Source of the DNA: Glycomyces harbinensis
GTDB taxonomy: Bacteria; Actinomycetota; Actinomycetes; Mycobacteriales; Micromonosporaceae
Direction of reading: 5' to 3'
Length of the DNA stretch: 64,000 nucleotides
Assembly: GCF_900101745.1 (NCBI RefSeq)
Contig: NZ_FNAD01000003.1
Coordinates: forward strand, 1 to 64,000
Each line of letters starts with the position of its first letter. Position 1 is the first letter of the stretch. The notes under the pieces are model-generated. The model worked only from the letters and a program-made list of their open reading frames with translations, was not told the DNA's origin and made no database searches. The position numbers were made by a program, and so were the translations under genes. Shown in pieces: positions 1-7,066 of this stretch.

Positions 1-81
1 ATCCGCGACCCGGGCAAGAAAGCCAAACGCGAAAAAACCATGAGAGAGCGAGAACAGCACCTGACCAGCACCAAAGGTTAA
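1..81 (+). CDS. C-terminal end of an unidentified protein (partial)
   Basis: An open frame enters from the left edge and ends at TAA (79-81). Only 26 residues are visible. They are very basic and charged (many K, R and E) and probably helical. The tail is not recognisable as a family. It stops about 10 bp before the CTAG at 91-94 that borders a transposase remnant, so it may belong to the same mobile patch or be the gene next to its insertion point. The base composition is less GC-rich than the rest of the window, which fits acquired DNA. Confidence 0.4.
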   Translation: MRDPGKKAKREKTMREREQHLTSTKG

Positions 82-101
82 AAATCAAGGCTAGGCCGTG
101 T

Positions 102-248
102 TTACGAACTCGGTTTCAAGTCGAGGATGATCGCGATCTGGATGGTCGCTTCGTAGCGGATGGCAAGTTTGTCGTATCTGGTCGAGGCGGCGCGGTAGCG
201 CTTGAGGCGGCCGATGACTCGCTCAACGGTGTTGACGTTCCGATTCAT
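102..248 (-). pseudogene. IS5-family transposase remnant (C-terminal fragment)
   Basis: The reverse strand encodes about 47 residues that read like the last part of IS5/IS427-type DDE transposases: a V-E-R-x-I-G-R-L-K-R-Y-R-A stretch, then T-R-Y-D-K-L-A, then a hydrophobic I-A-I-I-L end. The family is normally about 250 residues or more, and everything before this segment is missing. A CTAG at 91-94 followed by GGCCGTGTTTACGAAC (95-110) may be the outer end of the element. The fragment ends near 248, where a different transposase fragment on the other strand takes over. Confidence 0.7.
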
Positions 249-342
249 CGCCCGCGCCGCCGGAACAGAAATCGATCCTGACGGATACGTCACTGAAGCC
301 GCTCTCGCTGCGTCTTGCTTGATCCCGAAGCACTCGGCCGAC

Positions 343-639
343 ACCCAGCGCGTTGTCGCACTCGGTACCCCGCTGCCGGGCAACCGCAACGACTCGGTCG
401 CCTTCGCCGCCTCGGGCGTCGACCATGCCACCCGTACCGCGACGGAGATCGCCGACGGTGGCTATCGAGGCACTCGTGCGGTCATCCCACACCGCCGCAG
501 GAAGAAGGACGAGCCCTTGACCGGCTGGAAGGAAGCCCACAACGCATCTCACCGCCAAGTGCGCGCACACATTGAGCACACCTTCGCGAAGCTGAAAGTC
601 TGGAAGGTGCTCCGCGACTGCCGCCTGCGCGGCGAAGGT
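343..639 (+). pseudogene. Second transposase remnant (DDE endonuclease, C-terminal half)
   Basis: About 99 residues match the C-terminal half of the actinobacterial DDE transposases that carry a P-L-P-G-N-R-N-D motif, then A-D-G-G-Y-R-G-T, I-P-H-R-R-R, W-K-E-x-H-N-A-S-H, and a final acidic segment I-E-H-T-F-A-K-L-K-x-W-K-x-L-R-D-C-R. The N-terminal DNA-binding part and the first catalytic aspartates are absent. The match stops at about 639, just after R-L-R-G-E-G, where the family normally continues for another 15-20 residues. It is not functional. It abuts a gene on the other strand that it has truncated. Confidence 0.72.
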
Positions 640-1100
640 ACTTGGAGTTTGCGTCCGCGGTGCTTATTTGATCGTCGGCCGCTTTCGCGCCGCGCACAGC
701 GTCTTCGACCAGCGCCAGGGCTGCGCGGAGCGCGGCGGCGACGTCGCCGATTGAAGTCATCCGGTCCTCCTCGCCGGGGATCGCCTGTCGCCGGAGATAT
801 GCGAAGGCCGCCGTTGCGGGGTTGCGACGGCGGCCTTTGAAGCTGTTCGGGGTCTAACTCGGCGGCGCTCAGCAGGGCCTTGAAGTCGGTCGAGGCGAGG
901 TCGAAGATCGGGGAGTCGTGACCGAGCTTGGAGTCCCGTACCTGGAACGCTCCGGTCAGCTGGCGGGCCTCGACGCAGCTGCTGTCGTCACCACCGTTGC
1001 TTCGGGTGCTCTTGCGCCAGGTGACGCGGCACTCGACGCAGCTGCTGTTGTCGCCGCCGCCACTTCGGGTGCTCTTTCGCCAGCTACCGTATCCAGTCAT
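549..1100 (-). CDS. DUF397-domain protein with internal duplication and run-on C-terminus
   Basis: DUF397 proteins are small partners of DUF5753-type XRE regulators. The first 82 residues (down to about 855) are typical: W-R-K-S-T-R-S, S-S-C-V-E, then V-R-D-S-K-L and a final F-K-A-L-L. The opening module is duplicated: W-R-K-S-T-R-S-G-G-G-D-N-S-S-C-V-E is followed at once by a second near-identical copy. The start at 1100 has GGAGGG six bases upstream and overlaps the regulator's stop by 17 bases. After residue 82 no stop appears until 549. The frame runs through a hairpin terminator and a truncated gene, so the last approximately 100 residues are probably an artefact of a lost stop codon. 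Confidence 0.7.
   Translation of the reverse strand: MTGYGSWRKSTRSGGGDNSSCVECRVTWRKSTRSNGGDDSSCVEARQLTGAFQVRDSKLGHDSPIFDLASTDFKALLSAAELDPEQLQRPPSQPRNGGLRISPATGDPRRGGPDDFNRRRRRRAPRSPGAGRRRCARRESGRRSNKHRGRKLQVPSPRRRQSRSTFQTFSFAKVCSMCARTWR
640..760 (-). pseudogene. 5' part of an actinobacterial gene truncated by transposase DNA
   Basis: An ATG at 760 has a strong ribosome site (GGAGGACC just upstream). It is followed by about 40 residues of an alanine-rich, helical N-terminus of the kind seen in small WXG100-like or coiled-coil proteins of actinobacteria (S-I-G-D-V-A-A-A-L-R-A-A-L-A-L-V). At about 640 the frame runs into the reverse complement of the transposase remnant and loses sense. The good start and the abrupt end argue for an insertion or deletion that removed the rest of the gene. 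The function is unknown. Confidence 0.5.
804..837. terminator. Hairpin terminator downstream of the DUF397 gene
   Basis: A perfect inverted repeat: AAGGCCGCCGT pairs with ACGGCGGCCTT around a 12-base loop. It lies just past the conserved end of the DUF397 gene and before the truncated gene at 760. It supports the view that translation of the DUF397 gene should end near 850. Confidence 0.65.
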
Positions 1101-1887
1101 CGAGGCGCCCTCCAATTCGTTGGCCTGCCGACCACATCCTCTTGACCCGGTCATAGTACAAGCCGACCCGCTCCACCTCCTCTATGTGTCGGCTCTGGTC
1201 GATGGTCTCGACGTAGACGAACGGCGGCGGGGCCTTAAGAAAACCGCTGGGCCGGAAGATCTCGAATGAATGCTCGACGCCGTAGTACAGGCCGTCCAGG
1301 ACACGGATTTCGCAGTTGGGCCACTGGTCGATCTCAAGCAGGTGGTTGAACTGCTGTTCCGCACCATCCCAGCCGCGAATCTGGCGCAGAGCGTTGGCGC
1401 TCATGAGGAACCGCATGACCGGTGCGGGGCGGCGCGCGGTGAGGGTGAGATAGCGGCGGTGTTTGCGCTGCCAGTTCTGCATCGGGCTCACGCCCTGCTC
1501 AGGAAGCCTCTCCAGGTGGTACCGCTGATGTTGGAGCGGCCCGGGGATGTACCACGGCTCCCACTTCCAGAATTCGCCCGCTGTCGCCTCGGCGCGCTCG
1601 ACGATGAAGATATTGCGCTCGTTCAGGTCCGAGACGATCTTGCCGTTGTCGAGCTGACTGATGACATGGGTCAGGAAGTCGGTGCGCATCTCGCTGGCCC
1701 CGCAGATCTGAGCAAGCCTCGCGACCATGCCCGCCTTCGGGCGGGTCTCTCCGGAGACGTAGTTCTGGATCGTTCGCACACTCACGCCGAGCACGGCGGC
1801 GATCTGTGCATAGGTGAGATCCGATTCTTTTGTGAGTGCTTCGACATCCGCGCGGTAGAACCATTCCGCGACAGTAGAGAGCGGCAT
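1084..1887 (-). CDS. XRE-family regulator with DUF5753 domain
   Basis: A DNA-binding regulator of the actinobacterial type that always pairs with a DUF397 protein. The helix-turn-helix is at residues 24-50 (L-T-Y-A-Q-I-A-A-V-L-G-V-S-V-R-T-I-Q-N-Y). The DUF5753 sensor half begins near residue 105 with W-K-W-E-P-W-Y-I-P-G-P-L-Q. It has 267 residues, the usual length. ATG 1887 is chosen over an upstream ATG (1992) because AGGGGG lies five bases before it and the extra residues are outside the family alignment. The upstream start would also place the operator candidate inside the gene. It is in an operon with the DUF397 gene, with overlapping ends. Confidence 0.9.
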   Translation of the reverse strand: MPLSTVAEWFYRADVEALTKESDLTYAQIAAVLGVSVRTIQNYVSGETRPKAGMVARLAQICGASEMRTDFLTHVISQLDNGKIVSDLNERNIFIVERAEATAGEFWKWEPWYIPGPLQHQRYHLERLPEQGVSPMQNWQRKHRRYLTLTARRPAPVMRFLMSANALRQIRGWDGAEQQFNHLLEIDQWPNCEIRVLDGLYYGVEHSFEIFRPSGFLKAPPPFVYVETIDQSRHIEEVERVGLYYDRVKRMWSAGQRIGGRLDDWIR

Positions 1888-1971
1888 CGGATCCCCCTGA
1901 GTTCGTTGGTGGGAACGGACTGTAACCAGACGGTACACGGGCTTTTTCGGTCGATGCAATAGGGACAAGGA

Positions 1972-2003
1972 ACCGGAAAGTTTGGGGCGCAAAACTTTCC
2001 GGT
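1972..2003. promoter_or_regulatory. Long perfect palindrome, candidate operator of the XRE gene
   Basis: ACCGGAAAGTTT (1972-1983) is repeated in inverted form as AAACTTTCCGGT (1992-2003), with an 8-base spacer. It lies 85-116 bases upstream of the regulator's start, in the only non-coding stretch between divergent transcription units. It has AT-rich arms unlike the surroundings. XRE dimers bind such sites, so autoregulation is the simplest reading, but binding is inferred. Confidence 0.55.
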
Positions 2004-2126
2004 CAATCTTGCGCAGGCCCCTTACCAGCAGGAAGTGCTCCCGCGTCGGACCTTCTGTCTCCCAAGCTCAGCGCTTAGATTCATTGCATCGCGGGTCCTC
2101 TTGACCGATCCGCGATTGGTGGGGAA

Positions 2127-2169
2127 GCCCGGGGATCGCTCCTCCCGATGAGCATTGCGATCCCCGGGC
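2127..2169 (+). promoter_or_regulatory. Stable stem-loop in the leader of the small-gene pair
   Basis: GCCCGGGGATCGC (2127-2139) pairs perfectly with GCGATCCCCGGGC (2157-2169) around a 17-base loop. It ends 43 bases before the start of the gene at 2213, and no gene ends here, so it is not an obvious terminator. It could be a 5' leader structure, an attenuator or a protein site. There is no U-tract after it. Confidence 0.4.
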
Positions 2170-2212
2170 GAAATCCTGTCGGCTATCCGACAGTCTGAAA
2201 TGGAGGTGCGCG

Positions 2213-2542
2213 ATGCGCGACCCGAATGCGACCGGGAATTCCGGTCGGAACCCCCTCGACCGCGGGGGCTTCAGCGACGACTTCCGGTCCTATACGGTCC
2301 TCGCTTCGAGCGCCGATGCGCCGGACTCGTTCCAGGTCATCACAGGCGAGCGCGGCGACGACGTCGTCCTGGTCGTCTCCGGCCTCACTTCCGGCAACCT
2401 CAAGGCGACCTGGGGCCGGTTCTGGTCCGGCCTCAAGCCGCAGTCGAAGATCTGGGTCGAGGAGCAGGCGTTCCGCACCTTCTACTCCGGCCACCGGATC
2501 ATCGCCACGGCCCCGGTCTCGGCGAGGTTCTGTGATGGCTAG
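2213..2542 (+). CDS. Small hypothetical protein
   Basis: A soluble protein of 109 residues with no signal peptide or membrane segment. I do not recognise the family. The N-terminus is polar (N-P-L-D-R-G-G-F-S-D-D-F), followed by an alternating beta-like region (D-D-V-V-L-V-V-S-G-L) and an aromatic-rich C-terminal part (W-G-R-F-W-S-G-L). The start is well supported by GGAGG seven bases upstream. It overlaps the next gene by eight bases, so the two are translationally coupled and probably act together. It lies next to an XRE/DUF397 unit and mobile debris, which suggests accessory DNA. Confidence 0.65.
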   Translation: MRDPNATGNSGRNPLDRGGFSDDFRSYTVLASSADAPDSFQVITGERGDDVVLVVSGLTSGNLKATWGRFWSGLKPQSKIWVEEQAFRTFYSGHRIIATAPVSARFCDG

Positions 2543-2870
2543 CCGCGCAACGGGTCCGACCCTCCCCGACGACGACCCCTACAACTTCCGCTCCGACGGC
2601 AAGCCCGGCATCGACGGCCACCTGGGCGACTTCCGCAGGGGCCCGGCGGTCTTCTCGCTCTACCGGCTCGACTCGTTCCCGGCCCGGGCCTTCAAGATCA
2701 CCGAATACCTGCTCGACGTCGAGGACGGCGCGGGTCCGCGCGAATGCTGCCGCTTCACCGACGACCCCGAAGACGTGCCCGAATGGAACGGCAGGTGGAA
2801 CGGCGACGAATGGTGCGGCTGGATCATGCAGCAGGTCCAGGCCCTCATCGCCGAGCCCGACATCCATTGA
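2535..2870 (+). CDS. Small hypothetical protein, coupled to the preceding gene
   Basis: An acidic protein of 111 residues (D-D-D-P-Y-N-F near the start, D-D-P-E-D-V-P-E-W-N in the middle), with a cluster of tryptophans toward the end (W-N-G-R-W-N-G-D-E-W-C-G-W). No membrane segment or known motif is visible. ATG 2535 lies inside the last codons of the upstream gene, with GAGG eight bases before it. A GTG directly before (2532) is an alternative. It ends upstream of a shared terminator facing the chitinase gene. The function is unknown; the conserved coupling suggests a two-subunit unit. Confidence 0.62.
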   Translation: MASRATGPTLPDDDPYNFRSDGKPGIDGHLGDFRRGPAVFSLYRLDSFPARAFKITEYLLDVEDGAGPRECCRFTDDPEDVPEWNGRWNGDEWCGWIMQQVQALIAEPDIH

Positions 2871-3010
2871 ACCGCACCGTTCGTTGCTCGTGCTGAGCTG
2901 CGACGACCCGCATCGACCCGCAAGACTCTCCGCGGTCCGGCGCCTGAACCTCTGGCGGTCCGCGGAGTCCCAAGGGCACGCTCCTCCCCAGGACGACCCG
3001 TGCCCGCGAA

Positions 3011-3046
3011 GGGCCGGTCGAGGATTGGTGGATCCTCGACCGGCCC
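3011..3046. terminator. Bidirectional terminator between small-gene pair and chitinase
   Basis: A 15-base perfect stem (GGGCCGGTCGAGGAT with ATCCTCGACCGGCCC) and a 6-base loop lie between convergent genes. A T-rich stretch (CGCCTTCGTTTCGTC) follows on the plus side. Confidence 0.8.
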
Positions 3047-3069
3047 GCCTTCGTTTCGTCAGTTGTCGA

Positions 3070-4014
3070 TCAGCAGTAGAGGTTCGGGCCCGTGCCGACC
3101 CCGAGGATGCCGGTGAAGCTCGTGTAGTTGTTCACGCGGCTCTGCACCTGGGCGGGGTTGCCGCCGTTGCATTCGATCGAGCCGTTGATGGAGCGGATCG
3201 ACTCGCCGAAGCCCGAGCCGTTCGTCATGGCGGCGTGCCCGGTCATGGAGCCGGGCCCGCTCTGGGTGTTCCAGTACCACAGGGCGGTCTGCCAGGCGAC
3301 CGTCGCGTTCTGCTCGACGAGCCACGGGTTGGTGAGCAGGGGCAGGCCGAGGGCGTTGCCCGCGGCGTTGTAGTTGAAGTTCCAGCTCAGCTGGATCGGT
3401 CCGCGGCCGTAGTAGGCGGCCTGTCCGGCCGGGCAGCCGTAGGACTGGCCGGCGTCGCAGTAGTGGGGGTAGTTGGCCTGGTTCTGCTCCACGATGTGGA
3501 CGAGGCCGCCGGTCTCGTGCTTGACGTTCGCGAGGAAGGCCGCGACCTCCTGCTTCTGTACGGTGGCGCTGCCGGTGTTGCTGAAGGCCGGGTACGAGGC
3601 GGTGGCGTTGACGAAGCCCTGGTAGGTGTAGAACGAGTTCCGGTTCGGGAACATCTGGTTGAACTGGGCCTCGGTGACGTCGAGGCCGGTCGGGGTGCCG
3701 GGTCCGGGGTCGGTGCCGCCACCTCCGCAGGCGACGGCATTGCGCCAGACGCCCCACTGGCCGGTGGTGCCGGGGGTCTCGCCCTGGGTCCACCACTGGG
3801 CGGTCCAGTTCTGGCCGTTGTGGGACGCGACGTTGCCTTGCGTGTAGACGGTGCCGGCGTTCCACGGCGCGGCGCAGGCGGCCTGGGCGCTGATGTCGGT
3901 TGCGGAGCTGATGCCGGTCTCGGCGTTGGCGGCGGGGACGCCCATGATCACGGCCAGGGCGACGGCGAGCGAACCGAGCAGCGCGAGGAGCTGCCGGCGG
4001 GGTCGACGGAGCAT
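3070..4014 (-). CDS. Secreted GH19 chitinase with CBM5/12-type chitin-binding domain
   Basis: Hydrolyses chitin outside the cell. The protein has 314 residues. The signal peptide is residues 1-31 (arginines, hydrophobic core, cleavage after V-P-A-A-N-A). The chitin-binding module is about residues 48-92 (W-N-A-G-T-V-Y-T-Q-G and W-W-T-Q-G). A glycine/proline linker follows to about 110, then the GH19 domain. The catalytic acid is Glu167 in K-H-E-T-G-G and the second carboxylate is Glu176. This nine-residue spacing matches the Streptomyces ChiC-type enzymes. The start is supported by GAGGTGAG before the ATG. An AT-rich segment just upstream (4040-4066), unusual here, probably carries the promoter. 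Confidence 0.95.
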   Translation of the reverse strand: MLRRPRRQLLALLGSLAVALAVIMGVPAANAETGISSATDISAQAACAAPWNAGTVYTQGNVASHNGQNWTAQWWTQGETPGTTGQWGVWRNAVACGGGGTDPGPGTPTGLDVTEAQFNQMFPNRNSFYTYQGFVNATASYPAFSNTGSATVQKQEVAAFLANVKHETGGLVHIVEQNQANYPHYCDAGQSYGCPAGQAAYYGRGPIQLSWNFNYNAAGNALGLPLLTNPWLVEQNATVAWQTALWYWNTQSGPGSMTGHAAMTNGSGFGESIRSINGSIECNGGNPAQVQSRVNNYTSFTGILGVGTGPNLYC

Positions 4015-4151
4015 GGTCTCACCTCATATTCATAAGGAAGCTTTACTTATAGATAAAGGTAACTTTCCCAGCGAAGCGGCACAAGACTCCAGAAGCGACT
4101 GATTTGCGGGATTCCGGGCGGAGACGGGGTGGGAGCGCTGCGGCGCACGCA

Positions 4152-4181
4152 GAAGCGCCGATCGGCACGGATCGGCGCTTC
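4152..4181. terminator. Hairpin between the chitinase and VOC genes
   Basis: GAAGCGCCGATC and GATCGGCGCTTC form a perfect 12-base stem with a 6-base loop. Both neighbouring genes are on the minus strand, so it can end transcription coming from the VOC gene before the chitinase promoter. A second hairpin lies 35 bases away. Confidence 0.6.
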
Positions 4182-4215
4182 GGGCTCTCGGTCTCGCGCC
4201 GCAACGGGCGCTGAA

Positions 4216-4246
4216 CCGCCGGTCGGCCGCTGAGGCCGACCGGCGG
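4216..4246. terminator. Hairpin directly after the VOC gene
   Basis: A perfect 13-base stem (CCGCCGGTCGGCC with GGCCGACCGGCGG) and a 5-base loop start 15 bases past the stop of the minus-strand VOC gene. It is the likely terminator of that gene. Confidence 0.7.
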
Positions 4247-4261
4247 CCTGTCAGGTGCGGG

Positions 4262-5014
4262 TCAGGGCGCCGGGCGCCAGTCGGGGTCCTTGGCGGTGAT
4301 GCAGTACTCCAGGCCCGTCGGGTCGCGCATGACCTGCCAGAAGTGATGGCGCCGAACCGCTTCGGCACCCAGCTCCACGTGGCGCTCGGTCTCGGCGTCG
4401 ACGTCCGAGCACGACAGGTCGATATGCGCCGACGCCGACTGCCCGCGCTCGGCGGCCTCCAACCGCTGCAACAGGACATGCAGCGGCAGTCCCGGCGGCG
4501 GAATGAGCCGGCGGAACTCGGGCGACTCGCTGCGCGTCTGCGGCCAGCCCGTCAGCGACTGCCAGAACACCAGCTCGTGGTCGAACGCCTGCGGCGGGAT
4601 GTCGATGCACAACTGGTCGGTCCGGCTGCGCTGGCCGCCCGGCCACGTCGAAGCGGACGGGGCCTTGGCCTCGCCGTTGTGGCTCACCAGGCAGAACGCG
4701 AAACCGCCGGGGGAGAGGAGGACCGCGAGGCCCGGCTCCTGGAAGACGAGGGTCGCGCCGAGCACCCGGGCGCGTTCGGCGTCGGCCTCGACGTCGTCCA
4801 CGTGCAGGTCGAGGTGGTTGCCGCCCTTGCCCTCCCGCACGCGCTGCACCCGCAGGCACGGGTCGCCCTCGGCGGGGATCAGGGTCACGAACTCCCCTTC
4901 GGGGCCGCGGCGCGGCGACAAGGTCGTGTCGGTCACCTTGAGCCAGAACGCGATGCCGTCCTCGAAGGTCTCGGCGGGATAGTCCCAGAACGCGGTAGTC
5001 CATCGGATCGCCAT
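4262..5014 (-). CDS. Two-domain VOC (glyoxalase-like) protein
   Basis: A 250-residue protein made of two vicinal-oxygen-chelate halves, roughly residues 1-120 and 130-245. The halves carry repeated metal-ligand-like histidines (N-H-L-D-L-H-V-D-D and S-A-H-I-D-L-S-C-S-D-V). The C-terminal half ends with the usual R-D-P-T-G-L-E-Y-C. The substrate cannot be read from the sequence; this family includes dioxygenases, glyoxalases and binding proteins. It stands alone with its own terminator. It is one of five VOC genes in the window and is not closely similar to the 25.6-27.3 kb pair. Confidence 0.85.
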   Translation of the reverse strand: MAIRWTTAFWDYPAETFEDGIAFWLKVTDTTLSPRRGPEGEFVTLIPAEGDPCLRVQRVREGKGGNHLDLHVDDVEADAERARVLGATLVFQEPGLAVLLSPGGFAFCLVSHNGEAKAPSASTWPGGQRSRTDQLCIDIPPQAFDHELVFWQSLTGWPQTRSESPEFRRLIPPPGLPLHVLLQRLEAAERGQSASAHIDLSCSDVDAETERHVELGAEAVRRHHFWQVMRDPTGLEYCITAKDPDWRPAP

Positions 5015-5323
5015 GCCCCGAGACTAGTACGGATCATGAGCACGATTCGGCATTCAACACGTTCGTGGGAGCAGTGTCGGACCCGCATGTCACCCTCGGA
5101 ACCGGGGGCGCTTCGAAACGGGCGCGCGGGGCGCCACCCCCTGCGCCGAAACCGCCCGCATCGCGACCTCCGTATCGCCCCCGCGGCCCGCGCCCTGACT
5201 TTGGTATCGCCGACCGCTCTTCCTCTCCTCCTTGAGAAGTAGTACCCAGGTGCGGCGTTTCTCCAGGTCAGAAGGCATGGATACAGTAGGGCCACCTGCA
5301 CCCGACGGAAAGGCGGCGAACCC
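5015..5323. other. Intergenic region holding repeat copy 1
   Basis: 309 bases between divergent genes. The left third must carry the promoter of the VOC gene. Positions 5074-5150 are a copy, in reverse orientation, of a repeat also found at 6.0, 7.9 and 15.7-15.9 kb. The rest shows no convincing open frame. Confidence 0.5.
5074..5150 (-). repeat. Dispersed intergenic repeat, copy 1
   Basis: Read on the minus strand it gives the family core: a C-rich block, then GAGGGTGACATGCGGGTCCGACA. A CCCCTGCGCC block at its outer side is shared with copy 3. It lies between genes. Confidence 0.5.
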
Positions 5324-6028
5324 GTGCCCACCGATCGCGCCCATGAACGCAACCGCACCACCGTGGCCGACCCCGCCTGGGTCGCACCGGCGTTCCTCGT
5401 GGTCCTGCCCATCGTCGGGGCCGCCCTCGGCTGGGGCCTGACCCTCATCGCCGAATGGATCACCGGCCTCTCCTGGTTCCCCTTCCAAGGCCTGTTCGAA
5501 CTCTTCACCGACCTGTCCGCGACCGTGCAGCTCGTCGTCGCCCTCGCACTCGGCCTCGTCGTCGGCCTCCTGCTCGCGATGTGGGCCGTCCACGAGATGC
5601 TCACCGTGACCGTCGGCCCCGCCCGGCTCGAACTCAAACGCGGCGACTACCGGTGCACCGTCGAGCGCACCGACGCCGCCGCCGTGTTCGTCGAGGACAA
5701 GCGCCTCATCGTGCTCGGCCACCGCCGCCAGGAACTCGCCCACGTCCCCTTCGACCTCGACCGCGACAAGCTCGCCGACGCCCTGCACCGCCACGGGTAC
5801 GCCTGGCTGCCCGACGGCGACCCCTACGCCGCCGACTTCCACCGCTGGGTCCCCGGCGCCGAAGGCCTCCCCAAGGGCGCCAACGCCGTGCTCAAGGCCC
5901 GCGAACAGGCCCTGGAGAAGTCGAAGCAGGACGACCTGCGGGAACTGCGCGACGAACTCGCCGACCTCGGCGTCGTCGTCCACGACAAGGACAAGAAGCA
6001 GTACTGGCGCCTCTCCGACCCGGCCTGA
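5324..6028 (+). CDS. YqeB-like membrane protein
   Basis: A 234-residue protein with two membrane helices near the N-terminus (about residues 20-45 and 66-90). A cytoplasmic domain follows, rich in charged residues, with W-L-P-D-G-D-P-Y near residue 160. It ends in a highly charged helix and a small W-R-L-S-D-P-A tail. This layout fits the actinobacterial YqeB family of unknown function. The GTG at 5324 is used because GGAAAGGCGG precedes it and the following residues lead straight into the first helix. It is flanked by repeat copies on both sides. No partner gene is evident. Confidence 0.75.
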   Translation: MPTDRAHERNRTTVADPAWVAPAFLVVLPIVGAALGWGLTLIAEWITGLSWFPFQGLFELFTDLSATVQLVVALALGLVVGLLLAMWAVHEMLTVTVGPARLELKRGDYRCTVERTDAAAVFVEDKRLIVLGHRRQELAHVPFDLDRDKLADALHRHGYAWLPDGDPYAADFHRWVPGAEGLPKGANAVLKAREQALEKSKQDDLRELRDELADLGVVVHDKDKKQYWRLSDPA

Positions 6029-6041
6029 ACCGCGGGCAGGA

Positions 6042-6108
6042 GTCGAGGACCCGGGGGGCGGTCCCCGGTATTCAGGGTGACACCGGGGTACGACATTCGC
6101 GGCCGCGG
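6042..6108 (+). repeat. Dispersed intergenic repeat, copy 2
   Basis: It begins with GTCGAGGACCCGG, continues through a GGTCCCCGGTATTCAGGGTGAC block and ends with GGGGTACGACATTCGCGGCC. It is closest to copy 3, which shares GGGGTACGACATTC and GCGGCCG. It starts 14 bases after a stop codon. Confidence 0.6.
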
Positions 6109-6215
6109 CCGGAACCAAGCCAGGCCCGAACCCGGTCGGTGAACCCCGTCATCATGCCGATGCGGCCGGCCCCGGGCGGTGCCAGTATCGGAGGCACCCG
6201 ACCCGAGGAGACCCG

Positions 6216-6839
6216 ATGACCGTCCTGCTGATCTTCGGACTGGCGATCCTCATCGCCGCCATCGTCCCCGGACCCGACTTCGCGATGGTCGTGCGCAACA
6301 CCGTCATGTCCGGGCGCGCGAGCGGGATGTGGACCGCCGCCGGCGTCGGCTTCGGCGTCTGCGTATGGGTCGTCACCACCTCCGTCGGCCTCGCCGCGCT
6401 CCTGGCCGCCTCCGCGCTCGCCTTCACCGTCGTGAAGATCGCCGGCGCCGCCTACCTCGTCTACCTCGGCATCCGCTCCATCCGCACCGCGATCAAGGAG
6501 CGGCGCACGCCCGCCGCCGAGATCGAACTCGACCGCGCCATGACGCGCCTCGCCGCGTTCCGCTCCGGCCTCATGTGCAACCTGCTCAACCCCAAGGCCG
6601 TAGTGCTCTTCACCGCGCTGATGCCGCAGTTCATCGACGGCGGCGCCGACACCCAGTGGGTCCTCATCGGCGAACTCGCCGCGGTCGGGATGACCGTGGT
6701 CTCGCTGTGGTACCTCGCGCTGGCGGGCCTGATCGGGCTCCTGCGCCGCGTGCTCGACCGCCCGCGCGTGCGCGCCTGGATCAACGGCGTCACCGGCGCG
6801 GTGATGGTCGCCCTCGGCCTGCGGGTCGCCGTGAGCTGA
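6216..6839 (+). CDS. LysE/RhtB-family amino-acid exporter
   Basis: An inner-membrane exporter of 207 residues, the normal length, with about six hydrophobic helices. The N-terminal signature P-G-P-D-F-A-M-V-V-R-N (residues 18-28) and the central N-L-L-N-P-K-A-V-V-L-F motif (around residue 125) define the family. It probably exports amino acids or related metabolites; the substrate is unknown. ATG 6216 has GAGGAGACC just before it. It stands alone between repeat copies 2 and 3. Confidence 0.9.
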   Translation: MTVLLIFGLAILIAAIVPGPDFAMVVRNTVMSGRASGMWTAAGVGFGVCVWVVTTSVGLAALLAASALAFTVVKIAGAAYLVYLGIRSIRTAIKERRTPAAEIELDRAMTRLAAFRSGLMCNLLNPKAVVLFTALMPQFIDGGADTQWVLIGELAAVGMTVVSLWYLALAGLIGLLRRVLDRPRVRAWINGVTGAVMVALGLRVAVS

Positions 6840-7066
6840 CGCCATGCGCCGCAAGCGAGCACGGCCGCCCGACCGCTTCGCGGGGGAGCCGCGCGTCGGC
6901 GCCCGGAGGCGATGGGGTGAGATAGCACAGCGGCGGCCAGCCGACCGGCGCCACGCGCTTGCGGGAGTGCGTGGACCCGGCAGACCGGCCGCCGTCTCCG
7001 TGCCCCGCACGCGGTCCGGGCGGTAAATCGATGGCGGTCCGCAAGCGCCTCACGGACCATCGACCC

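Noticed and set aside
4040-4066. Palindrome in the AT-rich chitinase promoter (CTTTA...TAAAG)
   Set aside because: Only five bases pair and the centre does not; more likely plain promoter AT content.
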